A stretch of DNA of 64,000 bases from Salinispora cortesiana (GCF_000484695.1 NZ_AXVR01000001.1:1-64000), one strand, 5' to 3'; numbered from the stretch's first letter, positions 8,913 to 17,793 are shown. Program-made: numbers and translations. The notes: generated from the letters alone by a model not told the origin.

Positions 8913-9027
8913 CCCGTCGGAGTCCTCCCGCCGTGACCGGCGCTGACCCGTCGGAGTCCTCCCGTCGTGACCGGCGTTTGACCGTCGGGGCTCTCCCGTC
9001 GCGACTGGCGCCGAACCGTCGCGGCGG
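8909..9027. repeat. 34-bp tandem repeat, three units plus partial
   Basis: Units at 8909-8942, 8943-8976 and 8977-9010, with a diverged partial copy to about 9027. Units 1 and 2 differ at one base; unit 3 is more diverged. Each unit ends in a segment (CGCCGTGACCGGCG or a variant) close to the one encoding the RRDRR end of the upstream small protein. The array fills the whole gap between two convergent genes. It has no unique spacers, so it is not a CRISPR. Confidence 0.85.
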
Positions 9028-11490
9028 TCAGTCCGCCAGCACCGCTGCTGCCACCCGGTGTAGGGCGAAGGTGTGCAGCATTTCGGTCCGCTCGTCTTCC
9101 GCCCGCAGGTAACCCGCCCCGATCGACACCGGCCGGACCAGCCGGGAGGCGGTCGCCCCATGCGCGTCGACATACCCCACCCAGACCAGCGCCTTGTCCC
9201 GGACCGCCTGCTGCAGCACGGCCAGCGCGTCGGTGTGGCGGTGCGCCGCTTTGGCGCCTTCCTGGCCGCGGAGCAGTGCCGGCGCCTGTCGGGCGGCCCG
9301 GGTGGCGGCGTCGCCCCGCCGGATCTGCTCGACCATGCCGAGGAGCCGGGGCATCGGGAGCCTCGGGGTGGCGAGCGGGTCAACTGTCCGGGTGGTGCCC
9401 GGCGAGCGCGCCGGCGCCCGGCGGGTCCTGGGTCGGGTGAGCACCGCCGCACCGGTGGCGTCCTCGGGTACCGGCGCATAGCCGGCCTCGCGCAACGTGG
9501 CGAGCATGCGGTTGACCGGGGCCGGAGTGATGAGCACGGTCGGCGCGAGCCGGCGGAGCGCCAGCACCTCCAACCGACGGTCGGCGAGTACCTCGCCGAG
9601 CAGCGCCTCATCGTCACTGCGCAGGTACGCCCCGGTGGCGCCGACCCGCAGACCGCCGTGCCGGCGGGCGACGTCGTCAACCAGGTAGGTGAGCCCCTGC
9701 GGCACCGGGGTCCGCGAGCGCCGGGTGAACAACCCGTGTAGGTCGTCTGCCGAGTAGCCGGCGTCCAGCGCCCGCCGGACACTTGCCGGGGTCACCCGGT
9801 GCACGCTGGCCCCGCCGGCCGACTCGTGCTCGGCCACCACGTCCAGCTCGGCGGTGAGCGTCGGGTCCGCCGGCCCGGGTACGACGACGGTCAGGTCGGC
9901 CTGCACCAGAAAGTGGTCAACCGGGGCGGGTAGCAGCCCGTCCAGCGCCCGTACCGCCGTTGACGCCTCGCCGTCGGCGTGCAGGCCCAGCGGGTCGTCA
10001 GCGCCCCGCTGCTCGCTGGTGCTGGTGTCGGCGAGCAGCAGCCGCCCGTATGAGGTGAGCGCCCCCAGCCCGGTCACGCCCAGCGTGGCCGCCTCGGCCA
10101 GCACCTCCCGGTGGGCCGCCTCCCGTCCCCGACTGCGCCGGGGCGCTCGCCAGTCCAGCAGCTCCAGCACCTCGTCCGGGGTGGGTGCCGTCGCCGGCTC
10201 CAGGTCGGCGAGGACACTGAGCGCCGCTTGCCGCGCGATCGGTGCCCCAGCGCGTTCCGCCTCGGGGGAGAGCACCGTGATCGGACGGTCCCGGTCGTCG
10301 CGTTGGCCGACCAGCCCGGGTTGCCGGGTCATCGTCAGCCAGGCTCGGGCCAACTGCTCCCACCGTTGCGCCAGCGAACCGGCTCGCCAGGCCTCGTACC
10401 CGGCGCTCGGCAGCACCTGCTGCTCGGCGCCGGAACGGGGCGCGGCGACCCCGGGTGCCTCCAGCTCCCCGGTCAGTCCGGCGGCGTGCGCCGCCTCCAG
10501 CAGCAGTGCGGCTGTCGGTTCATCCAGGCCGAGGGCGCGGGCCAACCGGCGCAGGTCGCGGACGCCCAGGCCACCGGAGCGAAGCACCGAGGCCGGCTCT
10601 GCGGCGAGCTGTTCCAGCAGCGCCTCGGCCTGGCGGACCACCTCCATGGCCTGGCCAGCCCCGGCTGAGTCGACCGCCTTTGGTTCCCGGGGTGGGGCCG
10701 CGACCCGCGGCGGGTCGGTGGGCATGGGGCCGAGTGCGCCGGTGTCCCGGCGGAGCAGGAGCCCCACCTCCCGGGGCAGCTCGACAGTCCCGGGCCGGCC
10801 GCTCCCACCGGTGCTGACCGAAATCAGGAGCCGGTGGTCAACCAGCCAGCGCACCGGTGATCCGGTGGGTGCGCCGCCGTTCGTGGGGTCCGGTGGCAGG
10901 GCATTCTCGGCGCCCAGGGGCGGGGCCTTCAGCGCCCCCGGTGGCACACTGCCGACCGGCGGGCCGGCGGCGAGCCGATCCAGGATGGCCCGGGCCGACG
11001 GCGGTGCCGAGAGCAGGGTTCGCCGCAGCTTCGCCGGGTCCGCGCAGAGGGCCGCCGACCGCGAGTCCAGCTCCGCTGCCGGCCGGCCCAGCCCGGCGGG
11101 GTACGGGGAGATCTCGTCGATGCCGCCGATCACGTGAAGGCGTTCGTCGGACCCGTACAGCAGCAGGCGGGATCGGAGCAGCTGCACCGCTTCGTGGACG
11201 GCGGCCGGGGCGGGGGGACGTGCGTTGGCGGCGGCCATGGCGAGGATCACGTCGAGGTTGGTGGTGTCGGCCGCTGCGTCGCGGGTGAGCCGGGCGGCGT
11301 CGAGGACCTGAAGCGTGAACCGGTCCAGGCTGTCCAGAACGCGGGCCACCGATACCCGGGACTGGGCTCGGATGGCGAGCGCGGCGAGGTCGGTGGGGAC
11401 CGGTACGACGAGGTCCGGCCGCTGCTGGAGCAGGGCCGCGAGCGCCGGGTCGGGCAGCGCACGCAGGTGGTCGGCGAGTGAGTTGGTCAT
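9028..11490 (-). CDS. Helicase-associated protein with WYL-like C-terminus
   Basis: 820 residues, ATG with GGAAAG upstream. The N-terminal half is helical (LADHLRALPDPALAALLQQRPDLVVP...), typical of the actinobacterial helicase C-terminal/helicase-associated family usually found beside XPB. The central part has the HFLVQADLTVVVPGPADPTLTAELDVVAEHESAG segment common to that family. The last 80 residues (LQQAVRDKALVWVGYVDAHG...VRPVSIGAGYLRAED...LHTFALHRV) match the WYL fold, a ligand- or nucleic-acid-sensing module. No Walker A is visible, so it is not itself a helicase. A role with XPB in DNA repair is inferred from family and proximity. Confidence 0.8.
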   Translation of the reverse strand: MTNSLADHLRALPDPALAALLQQRPDLVVPVPTDLAALAIRAQSRVSVARVLDSLDRFTLQVLDAARLTRDAAADTTNLDVILAMAAANARPPAPAAVHEAVQLLRSRLLLYGSDERLHVIGGIDEISPYPAGLGRPAAELDSRSAALCADPAKLRRTLLSAPPSARAILDRLAAGPPVGSVPPGALKAPPLGAENALPPDPTNGGAPTGSPVRWLVDHRLLISVSTGGSGRPGTVELPREVGLLLRRDTGALGPMPTDPPRVAAPPREPKAVDSAGAGQAMEVVRQAEALLEQLAAEPASVLRSGGLGVRDLRRLARALGLDEPTAALLLEAAHAAGLTGELEAPGVAAPRSGAEQQVLPSAGYEAWRAGSLAQRWEQLARAWLTMTRQPGLVGQRDDRDRPITVLSPEAERAGAPIARQAALSVLADLEPATAPTPDEVLELLDWRAPRRSRGREAAHREVLAEAATLGVTGLGALTSYGRLLLADTSTSEQRGADDPLGLHADGEASTAVRALDGLLPAPVDHFLVQADLTVVVPGPADPTLTAELDVVAEHESAGGASVHRVTPASVRRALDAGYSADDLHGLFTRRSRTPVPQGLTYLVDDVARRHGGLRVGATGAYLRSDDEALLGEVLADRRLEVLALRRLAPTVLITPAPVNRMLATLREAGYAPVPEDATGAAVLTRPRTRRAPARSPGTTRTVDPLATPRLPMPRLLGMVEQIRRGDAATRAARQAPALLRGQEGAKAAHRHTDALAVLQQAVRDKALVWVGYVDAHGATASRLVRPVSIGAGYLRAEDERTEMLHTFALHRVAAAVLAD

Positions 11491-11679
11491 CGTCTTTCCA
11501 CGCTAGCCCGACGGGCGCCCGCTTCGCCCCTCGGTCGGCCAGTCACCCTGAGCGCACCGGCGACCGGCCGGGGTGGCGCCGGTGCGCGATGATCTCACCA
11601 GATTCCCAGCGGCGCCCGACGCCGCGGTCCGGCTAGCCTTAGAGCAGTAGACGTCGTGAGCGAAGCAGAGGTTTTACAA

Positions 11680-12066
11680 GTGCCGACGGGTCGAGTGAAG
11701 TGGTACGACGCGACCAAGGGATACGGTTTCGTCACCAGTGACGAGGGCGGCGACGTGTTCCTGCCCAAGGCCGCGCTTCCGGCGGGTGTGACCGACCTCA
11801 AGGGCGGGCAACGGGTCGACTTCAGCGTGGTCGACAGCCGTCGTGGCGCCCAGGCGATGGGGGTCAAGCTGTTGGAGGCCCCACCGTCGGTGGCGGAGCT
11901 GCGTCGTCGCCCTGCGGAGGAGCTGCATGGCCTCGTCGAAGACATGATCAAGGTTCTGGAGGCGAAGGTGCAGCCGAACCTACGCCGCGGCCGGTTCCCA
12001 GATCGGAAGACCGCCCAGAAGATCGCTCAGCTGGTCCACGCGGTCGCCCGCGAACTGGAGGTCTGA
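11680..12066 (+). CDS. Cold-shock-domain protein with C-terminal extension
   Basis: 128 residues. The first 65 or so form a cold-shock domain with RNP1 (KGYGFV) and RNP2 (DVFLP), which bind single-stranded nucleic acids. A Lys/Arg-rich helical extension of about 60 residues follows, beyond the usual 67-residue CspA length. I chose GTG 11680 because AGAGG ends eight bases upstream and the protein then begins PTGRVKWYD, the normal CSD start. A GTG at 11656 is an alternative. The last 40 bases overlap the end of convergent mqnD. Confidence 0.88.
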   Translation: MPTGRVKWYDATKGYGFVTSDEGGDVFLPKAALPAGVTDLKGGQRVDFSVVDSRRGAQAMGVKLLEAPPSVAELRRRPAEELHGLVEDMIKVLEAKVQPNLRRGRFPDRKTAQKIAQLVHAVARELEV

Positions 12067-12920
12067 GGCACCAGGCCGGCGTCGGCGGCCCGGCCCAGCA
12101 GCGCGTTGACGGCGGCGTACCCGGCCGCACCCAGGTCGGCGGTGAACTCGTTCACATAGAGGTCGATGTGTCGTTCGACCACGTCGGGCTCCATCTCCTG
12201 CGCGTACGTCAACACGTAGTCGCGGCTGGCCGCTCGGTCCGCCCAGGCCTGGCGGACCGACTCTCGGATCCACCCGGTGGCAGCCTCGGGGTCCACGCTG
12301 CCGCGGCGGGCGAGAATCGCGCCGAGCGGGATCGGGAGGCCGGTGTCGGCCTCCCACCACTCGCCCAGGTCGACCAGGGCGGTCAGCCCGTGCCGGGGGT
12401 AGGTGAACCGGGCCTCGTGGATCACCAGGCCGGCGTCGTATCGCCCGGCGGCGACCCCCGGCATGATCTTGTGAAACGGCACCACCTCGATGCGGGCGGG
12501 TGGCCGCCCGGCCGACCAGAGCCGGAAGAGCAGGTAGGCCGTGGTCCGGTCACCGGGTACCGCAACCGTGGCGCCGGAGAGATCGGCCCGGTCCGGGACT
12601 CCGGTCACCCGATCGCCCGAGCCCCCGGAGGACGCGGCGGGGGCGAGTGTCGGGTCGGGTCGGGTCAGCACCAGGGGTCCGCAGCCCCGGCCGAGTGCTC
12701 CACCGCAGGGCAGGAGGTGGTAGTCCTCGAGCAGCCACGGCAGCGCCGCGTAGCTCACCTTCACCAGGTCGAACGCACCCCGCTCGGCCGCCGTGTTGGT
12801 CACGTCCACGTCGGCGTAGGTCACCGTGACCGCAGGGGCGCCGGGGACCTGCCCGTGCACCAGCGCATGGAAGACGAACGTGTCATTGGGGCAGGGCGAG
12901 ATCGCCAGCGAGAGCGTCAC
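12027..12920 (-). CDS. mqnD: 1,4-dihydroxy-6-naphthoate synthase (MqnD), futalosine pathway
   Basis: 297 residues. The N-terminus ISPCPNDTFVFHAL is the diagnostic MqnD substrate-binding motif. Further family features are KVSYAALPWLL, GCGPLVL, a periplasmic-binding-protein-like core (ATVAVPGDRTTAYLL) and the VIHEARFTY segment. MqnD converts cyclic dehypoxanthinylfutalosine to 1,4-dihydroxy-6-naphthoate in the futalosine route to menaquinone. The GTG start is preceded at six bases by a TACCGT box (minus strand, 12932-12927), consistent with a leaderless mRNA. No other mqn gene lies in the window. Its stop lies inside the cold-shock gene on the other strand. Confidence 0.9.
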   Translation of the reverse strand: MTLSLAISPCPNDTFVFHALVHGQVPGAPAVTVTYADVDVTNTAAERGAFDLVKVSYAALPWLLEDYHLLPCGGALGRGCGPLVLTRPDPTLAPAASSGGSGDRVTGVPDRADLSGATVAVPGDRTTAYLLFRLWSAGRPPARIEVVPFHKIMPGVAAGRYDAGLVIHEARFTYPRHGLTALVDLGEWWEADTGLPIPLGAILARRGSVDPEAATGWIRESVRQAWADRAASRDYVLTYAQEMEPDVVERHIDLYVNEFTADLGAAGYAAVNALLGRAADAGLVPQTSSSRATAWTS

Positions 12921-12987
12921 GCACCTACGGTAGCCCCGCGGTACGGCCGCTCCTGGCCGGCCTTGTGGCAGCGGAGGGGATCCGGCA

Positions 12988-14244
12988 TTGTCCGGTGGTC
13001 CAGAACTGCATCCCGGCCGCCGGAGGTACCAACTGCCCACCTCGTACCTGCTCTGGCTTGTCGGGATCCTCGCCTCGCTGCTGGGCAACTCGTTCTTCTA
13101 CTTCGCCCTCGGTTGGCAGGCGAGTGCGCATGGCGGCGCCATCGCCGGTCTGGTGCTCACCGCCATCACGCTGCCGCGGGTGCTGCTGCTTTTGATCGGT
13201 GGGGCGGTCGGGGATCGGGTGAGCGCACGCCGAGTGCTCATCATCGGCGATGCGGCGATGCTCGTCTTCTCGGTCGCCCTGGCGGCAGCGGCCTATCATC
13301 TCGGCGCGCCGCCCTGGTTGTTGCTCACCGCAGGGGTTGCCGTGGGGGTCGCCGATGCCTTCTATCTGCCAGCGTCCGGGTCGATGCCGCGGCGGCTGGT
13401 CAACGCGGACCAACTGCCACGGGCCCTGGCGTTACGTCAGGCCGGCGGTCAGCTGGTGGCCGTTGGCGGCGGTCCGCTCGGCGGGGTTCTCGTCGGGTTG
13501 GCCGGGCTGGCGGGGGCTGCCCTGGTCAACGCAGTGACCTTCGCCGCGGTACTGATGCTGCTGATTGCTATTCGGCCGCGGTACGCCGGCCCGCCGCCGC
13601 CGCCGGCGGGTGCGGGGATTGTCCGCGACGCCCTCGACAGCCTCCGCGTTGGCTTTCGTGATCCACTCCTGCGTCCTGGGTTGACGATGACCGGGGCCGC
13701 GGCGGCGTTTCTGCTGCCGGTGCTGTCGTTGCTGGTCCCGCTGCTCGCGCGGGCCCAGGACTGGGGAGTGGCGGCTGCCGGTCTCATTCTTGGGGCGCAG
13801 AGCGTCGGCATGGTTGTCGTCACCCTGGCTGTCGCGCGCCGAGGCCCGCTCGGCCGGCCCGGTCTCCTCTCCGCCTGGGGTCTGTTGGCAGCGAGCGTCG
13901 GCGTGCTCGGGTTGGCGCTTTCGCCCACCGTTCCGGTCGCCATCGGCGCGGGGGTGGTCATGGGGTTCGGGAGCGGTCTCTTCGCCGCGCACCTCGGGCC
14001 CCTGATTTTGGGGACGACTCCGGAGACTCACCTGTCTCGGACTCAGGCCCTGCTGACCCTGGTGCAGAGCCTGGCTTCGCTGGTCATGCTCAACGTGCTC
14101 GGCGCTGTCGTCGAATACCGTGGTGCGGTGGTGGCGATGGCGATCTGCGCAGTGGCCACCAGCGGCGTCGGGCTGCTGGCGCTCCGGTCCGCGCCGCTGC
14201 GCACCACTCGGGTAGGGCTCAAGACAAGCTCGGTCGCCGGATGA
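12988..14244 (+). CDS. MFS transporter
   Basis: 418 residues with about 12 predicted membrane helices. The first pair is joined by GGAVGDRVSARRVLIIGD, the MFS motif-A loop (G...DR...RR). The central loop around IRPRYAGPPPPPAGAG separates the two six-helix halves. It is similar in layout to MFS exporters related to enterobactin/macrolide efflux (TMS1-type); the substrate is unknown. The TTG at 12988 sits after GAGGGG with a suitable spacer; the next good start is not obvious. It is divergent from mqnD with a short gap, so the two may share a promoter region. It is convergent with the hypothetical gene that follows. Confidence 0.8.
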   Translation: MSGGPELHPGRRRYQLPTSYLLWLVGILASLLGNSFFYFALGWQASAHGGAIAGLVLTAITLPRVLLLLIGGAVGDRVSARRVLIIGDAAMLVFSVALAAAAYHLGAPPWLLLTAGVAVGVADAFYLPASGSMPRRLVNADQLPRALALRQAGGQLVAVGGGPLGGVLVGLAGLAGAALVNAVTFAAVLMLLIAIRPRYAGPPPPPAGAGIVRDALDSLRVGFRDPLLRPGLTMTGAAAAFLLPVLSLLVPLLARAQDWGVAAAGLILGAQSVGMVVVTLAVARRGPLGRPGLLSAWGLLAASVGVLGLALSPTVPVAIGAGVVMGFGSGLFAAHLGPLILGTTPETHLSRTQALLTLVQSLASLVMLNVLGAVVEYRGAVVAMAICAVATSGVGLLALRSAPLRTTRVGLKTSSVAG

Positions 14245-14272
14245 GGGTTCGAGCGGTGCTGCCCAGGCCCTG

Positions 14273-14737
14273 TTACGGGGCGCCCGCCTCCGGCGTGGCC
14301 TCGTGCCCCGGCAAGCCGTGGGTGCGGCGCCGCTGCTTCATCTCCGCCTCGTAGATGTGCCGCCGCCCACCGGCAAGGCGTTCCCGTGCGTCCCGCTCGA
14401 TCGCCTGGAACGTGGCGTAGTAGCCGTCGTCGAACTCCTCCACGACCTGGAATGTCCATCGCCCGGGTAGCACGTTGCGGCCCAGCAACTCGTGCTCGAC
14501 CCGGTCGGCCATGTCGTCGTGCTCGGCCTCGCGGAGTAGCCGCACCACCCGGTCGAGGGTGAGATCTGCTCCACCGATGAGCTGGTGTGCCGAATACAGG
14601 TGACCGCGTGCCCGATGGACTGTCTCCAACGCCTCGGTCAATCCGCCCAGGGCTTCGACGGTGGCGTCACCGACCCCTGCCGGCCGGGAGTGTTCCGGGT
14701 CCACTGACCGCTCCTGATCTGGCATGGCGGCTGACAT
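14273..14737 (-). CDS. Hypothetical protein, helical, cytoplasmic
   Basis: 154 residues from the ATG at 14737 (an ATG at 14725 is also possible; neither has a strong ribosome site). The sequence is charged and probably all-helical (EALGGLTEALETVHRARGHLYSAHQLIGG, RVVRLLREAEHDDMADRVEHELLG). A YYATFQAIERDARERLAGGRRHIYEAEMKQRRRTHG segment is distinctive. No signal peptide or membrane segment is seen. The sequence looks like a small conserved actinobacterial protein of unknown role, but I do not recognise a named family. It is convergent with the MFS gene. Confidence 0.6.
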   Translation of the reverse strand: MSAAMPDQERSVDPEHSRPAGVGDATVEALGGLTEALETVHRARGHLYSAHQLIGGADLTLDRVVRLLREAEHDDMADRVEHELLGRNVLPGRWTFQVVEEFDDGYYATFQAIERDARERLAGGRRHIYEAEMKQRRRTHGLPGHEATPEAGAP

Positions 14738-14987
14738 ACCCCGGAATCGCCGGGCTGCACCCGAGGGCGCCCGCCGCCAATCAACGCGCCGCACTCCCGC
14801 CGCTGTGCCTTGTCAACGGCGGGTGATGGTGAAGATCGGTTTCGCCCTGGTCTATCCGGATGAGTCCGTTCGGCCGGGCCTCCCGTTTGGCTGCGGTAGT
14901 GGCCCCGGCGGCTTTGCCGGGCGATTCACGTGTGGCACCATCGTGGCACCGGTAACAGCCTCCGGTCCCCTCGACAGGAGTTCACCT

Positions 14988-15134
14988 ATGTCTAAATCGA
15001 CGCGTCGCTGGCGTGGTGCCGTCCTCGCGCTCGCGGTTATGGCTGCGTTCGCGGGTGGCCTGCTGGCGCTGGAGCCGAGCGCCCAGCTTGCCGACTTCAG
15101 CTGGAGCGCCCCGGCTTCAGCGGAAGGGCAGTAG
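14988..15134 (+). CDS. 48-residue exported peptide
   Basis: ATG seven bases after CAGGAG (14975-14980). The peptide has a basic start (MSKSTRRWRG), a hydrophobic core (AVLALAVMAAFAGGLLAL) and a short tail (EPSAQLADFSWSAPASAEGQ). This looks like a signal peptide or membrane anchor followed by about 20 residues. No family was recognised. It ends 35 bp before the GGDEF-EAL gene and is probably in the same transcript. The ribosome site and amino-acid pattern support real coding; the function is unknown. Confidence 0.6.
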   Translation: MSKSTRRWRGAVLALAVMAAFAGGLLALEPSAQLADFSWSAPASAEGQ

Positions 15135-15169
15135 TTCGCTAGCGTCCGCACCGCCGACCAGGAGGCGGT

Positions 15170-17701
15170 ATGTCAGACAGTTCACCGACGGTGCGTAGGA
15201 CTGTTGAGTTGGTCTGGCTGATCACCGCCCCGCTGGCGATGGTCGCGGTGTTCTGTACCGTCTTCCTGGCGCTTACGACCGAGTCGTCGTCAGGCAACCT
15301 AACCATCACCACGGCCCTGCTGCTTGTCGCGATGGTCGGGGCGAGCACGCACGTCCTGCAGATCGTCGTACGCCGCCAGGCGCTCGAGGTGATCGCCACC
15401 GAGATCCCACTCGTGCTGGCTTTCTACTACCTGCCGCCGTTGACGGTTGTGGCGCTCATGGTGCTGTCCGCCCTCGTCGCGCAATACTGGCGCCGGCTCG
15501 CTGCGGTGAAGGTCTGGTTCAACGTGGCCTGCAAGGGCGCGGCAGCCTCACTCGGTGGCGTCGTCCTGGTTGGGCTCTCCGGTGTGGATGGAGTCGGTCC
15601 GCGGACGTGGGCGGTCCTGTTCGCCGCGGTGACGGTGAACTCGGTGGTTTCCCTGCTCGCGATCAGTGGCGTCGTGAGCTTGTTGCACGGCTGGCAGGCC
15701 GGCTGGGAGCTGTTCCGCAGGTCCCCGGTGCCGCTGCTGGTCAACTCCATCAACGTGTTGATCGGTCTGATCCTGCTGCTGGCGTTGGAGTCGACCTGGT
15801 GGTCGATGTTGTTGATCGCCGTGTTGGCCGTCGCGATGGTGGTGATAACTCGGTCGTACGCGCAGTTCCTCCGGCAGCATCGCATGCTGAGCAGCATGTA
15901 CGAGCTTACCCGGGCGATGACCGATGGGGGTCGGGAGGGCGCCATCGCCGACGTTCTGCTGGGCCGGATCCGGGCGTTGATGCAGGCCGAGTACGCGACC
16001 CTGTGGCTCCCCGCACTGGGGCGCTTTCCAGAGATGCTGCTCAGCGCCCGGGTGGACGACCGGGGCCTGCTCGATGTCGCCCAGACCCCCGCCGAGCTGC
16101 GTCAGCAGGTCCGGGAGTCCGGTGAGACGCTCGCCTCTGGGCGGGCTCTTCCGAAACTTCCCGCTATCTCGCGGGATCTGGCTGGGCATGGGGTGAAGGA
16201 CGTGATCGTCGTCCCGCTGCGGTCGGGACAGGCGATCATCGGCACGCTGGAGGTCGTCAACCGGCTCAGTGACGGCGGCCATTTCACCCCAGATGACATC
16301 CCCGTCTTTGAGACTGTCGCCGCGCACACCGCGGTCGCAATCGAGAATTCCCGGTTGGTTGACCGACTGCGGCACGACGCTTACCACGACACGCTCACCA
16401 AGCTGCCCAACCGGCGGCGGGCCATCGAGGCACTCGACGAGGCAGTGAAGATCCGAGCGCCGGGTGAGGTGGTGGCACTGTTGCTGTTTGATGTGGACAG
16501 ACTTCGGGAGGTTAACGAGTCCCTTGGGCGTGCCGCCGGGGACAGGGTCCTGGTCGAGGTCGCCGAGCGGCTTCGCTCGTGTGCGCCGTCGTCCGCGTTG
16601 GTGGGGCGGGTTGGCGGTGACGAATTCCTCGTGACCCTCCGGCTGGAGGGGGCGAATGAGGCCTTGGACTTGGCGGCTCGGCTGCGGGAGCAGAGCGGTT
16701 CGGTGATGACCTTCGACGGGCTCGCCCTTGACGTGGATACGGCGGTGGGCGTCGCCGTTCACCCGGACCACGGCAGTGGGTCCACCGTGCTGTTGCAACG
16801 GGTCGACCTGGCCGTGACCGCGGCCAAATCTACTCCCGGGAGCGTCCAGCTGTTCAACCCCGCGCTGGAGTCCCGGTCGCGTCGGCGGCTCGGTCTGGCC
16901 GGTGATCTGCGCCGAGCCCTGGACAACGGCGAATTGGACGTGTACTTCCAACCGAAGGTCACCCTGCGGGACCGGCGGTTGGTGGGCGTCGAGTGCCTTG
17001 CCCGTTGGAACGATCGGGCCCACGGATCGGTCTCGCCGGAGGACTTCGTGCCGGTTGCGGAGTACACCGGTCAACTGGGGCGGCTCACCGAGTTCGTGCT
17101 CCGGGAGGGGCTACGGCGTAGCCATGACTGGGCGCCCGGGGGTCACCCGCTCTCCGTCGCGGTCAACCTCTCCCCGCGTACGCTGACCGACCAGCACTTC
17201 CCGGAGCGGGTGCGGGAACTGCTCGAGGAGTACGGGGTGCCGCCGCAGCGGCTCACGTTGGAGATCCGGGAGTCCGGGGTGCTGGACGGCACCGACCGCC
17301 CCATTCCGACCCTGCGGCGCCTGCGTGATCTGGGAGTCCGCCTGTCGGTGGATGACTTCGGCACGGGTAACTCGTCGCTTGCGCACCTGCGCCGGCTCCC
17401 TGTGCACGAGGTGAAGGTCGACCACCGGTTCGTGCAGGGGATGGCGACCGACCCCGGGGACCTGGCCATCGTCAACGCGGTGGTCACCCTCTCCCAGCAG
17501 TTCGGCCTTGCTGTGGTGGCCGAGGGGGTGGAGAGCGAGTTGACCCTGGAGCTGCTCCAGGACATTGGGTGTGAGTACGGGCAGGGGTTCCTGTTCAGCC
17601 GCCCGTTGCCCTATGAGCGGCTGGAGGCGTGGTTCGGCGCCCAGGTGGAGTCGGAGGCGGTGGCGGCGGGGGAGCCACCGCGGCTTCGGGTCGTGCCGTG
17701 A
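15170..17701 (+). CDS. Membrane GAF-GGDEF-EAL cyclic-di-GMP signalling protein
   Basis: 843 residues, ATG with AGGAGG upstream. The N-terminal 235 residues hold about seven membrane helices. A GAF-like domain follows (about 245-390), then a diguanylate cyclase domain with an intact GGDEF (482-486), and a C-terminal phosphodiesterase domain. The EAL motif reads ECL (608-610), but the other catalytic residues look intact: NLS, the LEIRES glutamates, DDFGTG (D728, D729), the VKVDH lysine, VAEGVES and GQGF. I see no RxxD inhibitory site just before GGDEF. The protein could therefore make, degrade, or switch between c-di-GMP activities in response to a membrane or GAF signal. It lies downstream of a small exported peptide. 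Confidence 0.92.
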   Translation: MSDSSPTVRRTVELVWLITAPLAMVAVFCTVFLALTTESSSGNLTITTALLLVAMVGASTHVLQIVVRRQALEVIATEIPLVLAFYYLPPLTVVALMVLSALVAQYWRRLAAVKVWFNVACKGAAASLGGVVLVGLSGVDGVGPRTWAVLFAAVTVNSVVSLLAISGVVSLLHGWQAGWELFRRSPVPLLVNSINVLIGLILLLALESTWWSMLLIAVLAVAMVVITRSYAQFLRQHRMLSSMYELTRAMTDGGREGAIADVLLGRIRALMQAEYATLWLPALGRFPEMLLSARVDDRGLLDVAQTPAELRQQVRESGETLASGRALPKLPAISRDLAGHGVKDVIVVPLRSGQAIIGTLEVVNRLSDGGHFTPDDIPVFETVAAHTAVAIENSRLVDRLRHDAYHDTLTKLPNRRRAIEALDEAVKIRAPGEVVALLLFDVDRLREVNESLGRAAGDRVLVEVAERLRSCAPSSALVGRVGGDEFLVTLRLEGANEALDLAARLREQSGSVMTFDGLALDVDTAVGVAVHPDHGSGSTVLLQRVDLAVTAAKSTPGSVQLFNPALESRSRRRLGLAGDLRRALDNGELDVYFQPKVTLRDRRLVGVECLARWNDRAHGSVSPEDFVPVAEYTGQLGRLTEFVLREGLRRSHDWAPGGHPLSVAVNLSPRTLTDQHFPERVRELLEEYGVPPQRLTLEIRESGVLDGTDRPIPTLRRLRDLGVRLSVDDFGTGNSSLAHLRRLPVHEVKVDHRFVQGMATDPGDLAIVNAVVTLSQQFGLAVVAEGVESELTLELLQDIGCEYGQGFLFSRPLPYERLEAWFGAQVESEAVAAGEPPRLRVVP

Positions 17702-17793
17702 GCTGTGCCCCACGGGCCACCGGGGATCCGATTTCAGCTCCGCGATCTGGCCGTGTAGGCTTACCTCTGCACGGCCACCGAGTGGTTGCGCAG

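Noticed and set aside
8909-9027. Possible CRISPR array
   Set aside because: The 34-bp units are contiguous with no unique spacers and no cas genes are near.
15170-17701. Degenerate, purely regulatory EAL domain
   Set aside because: Only the Ala of EAL is replaced; all other ligand and catalytic residues seen in active EAL domains are present, so inactivity cannot be claimed.
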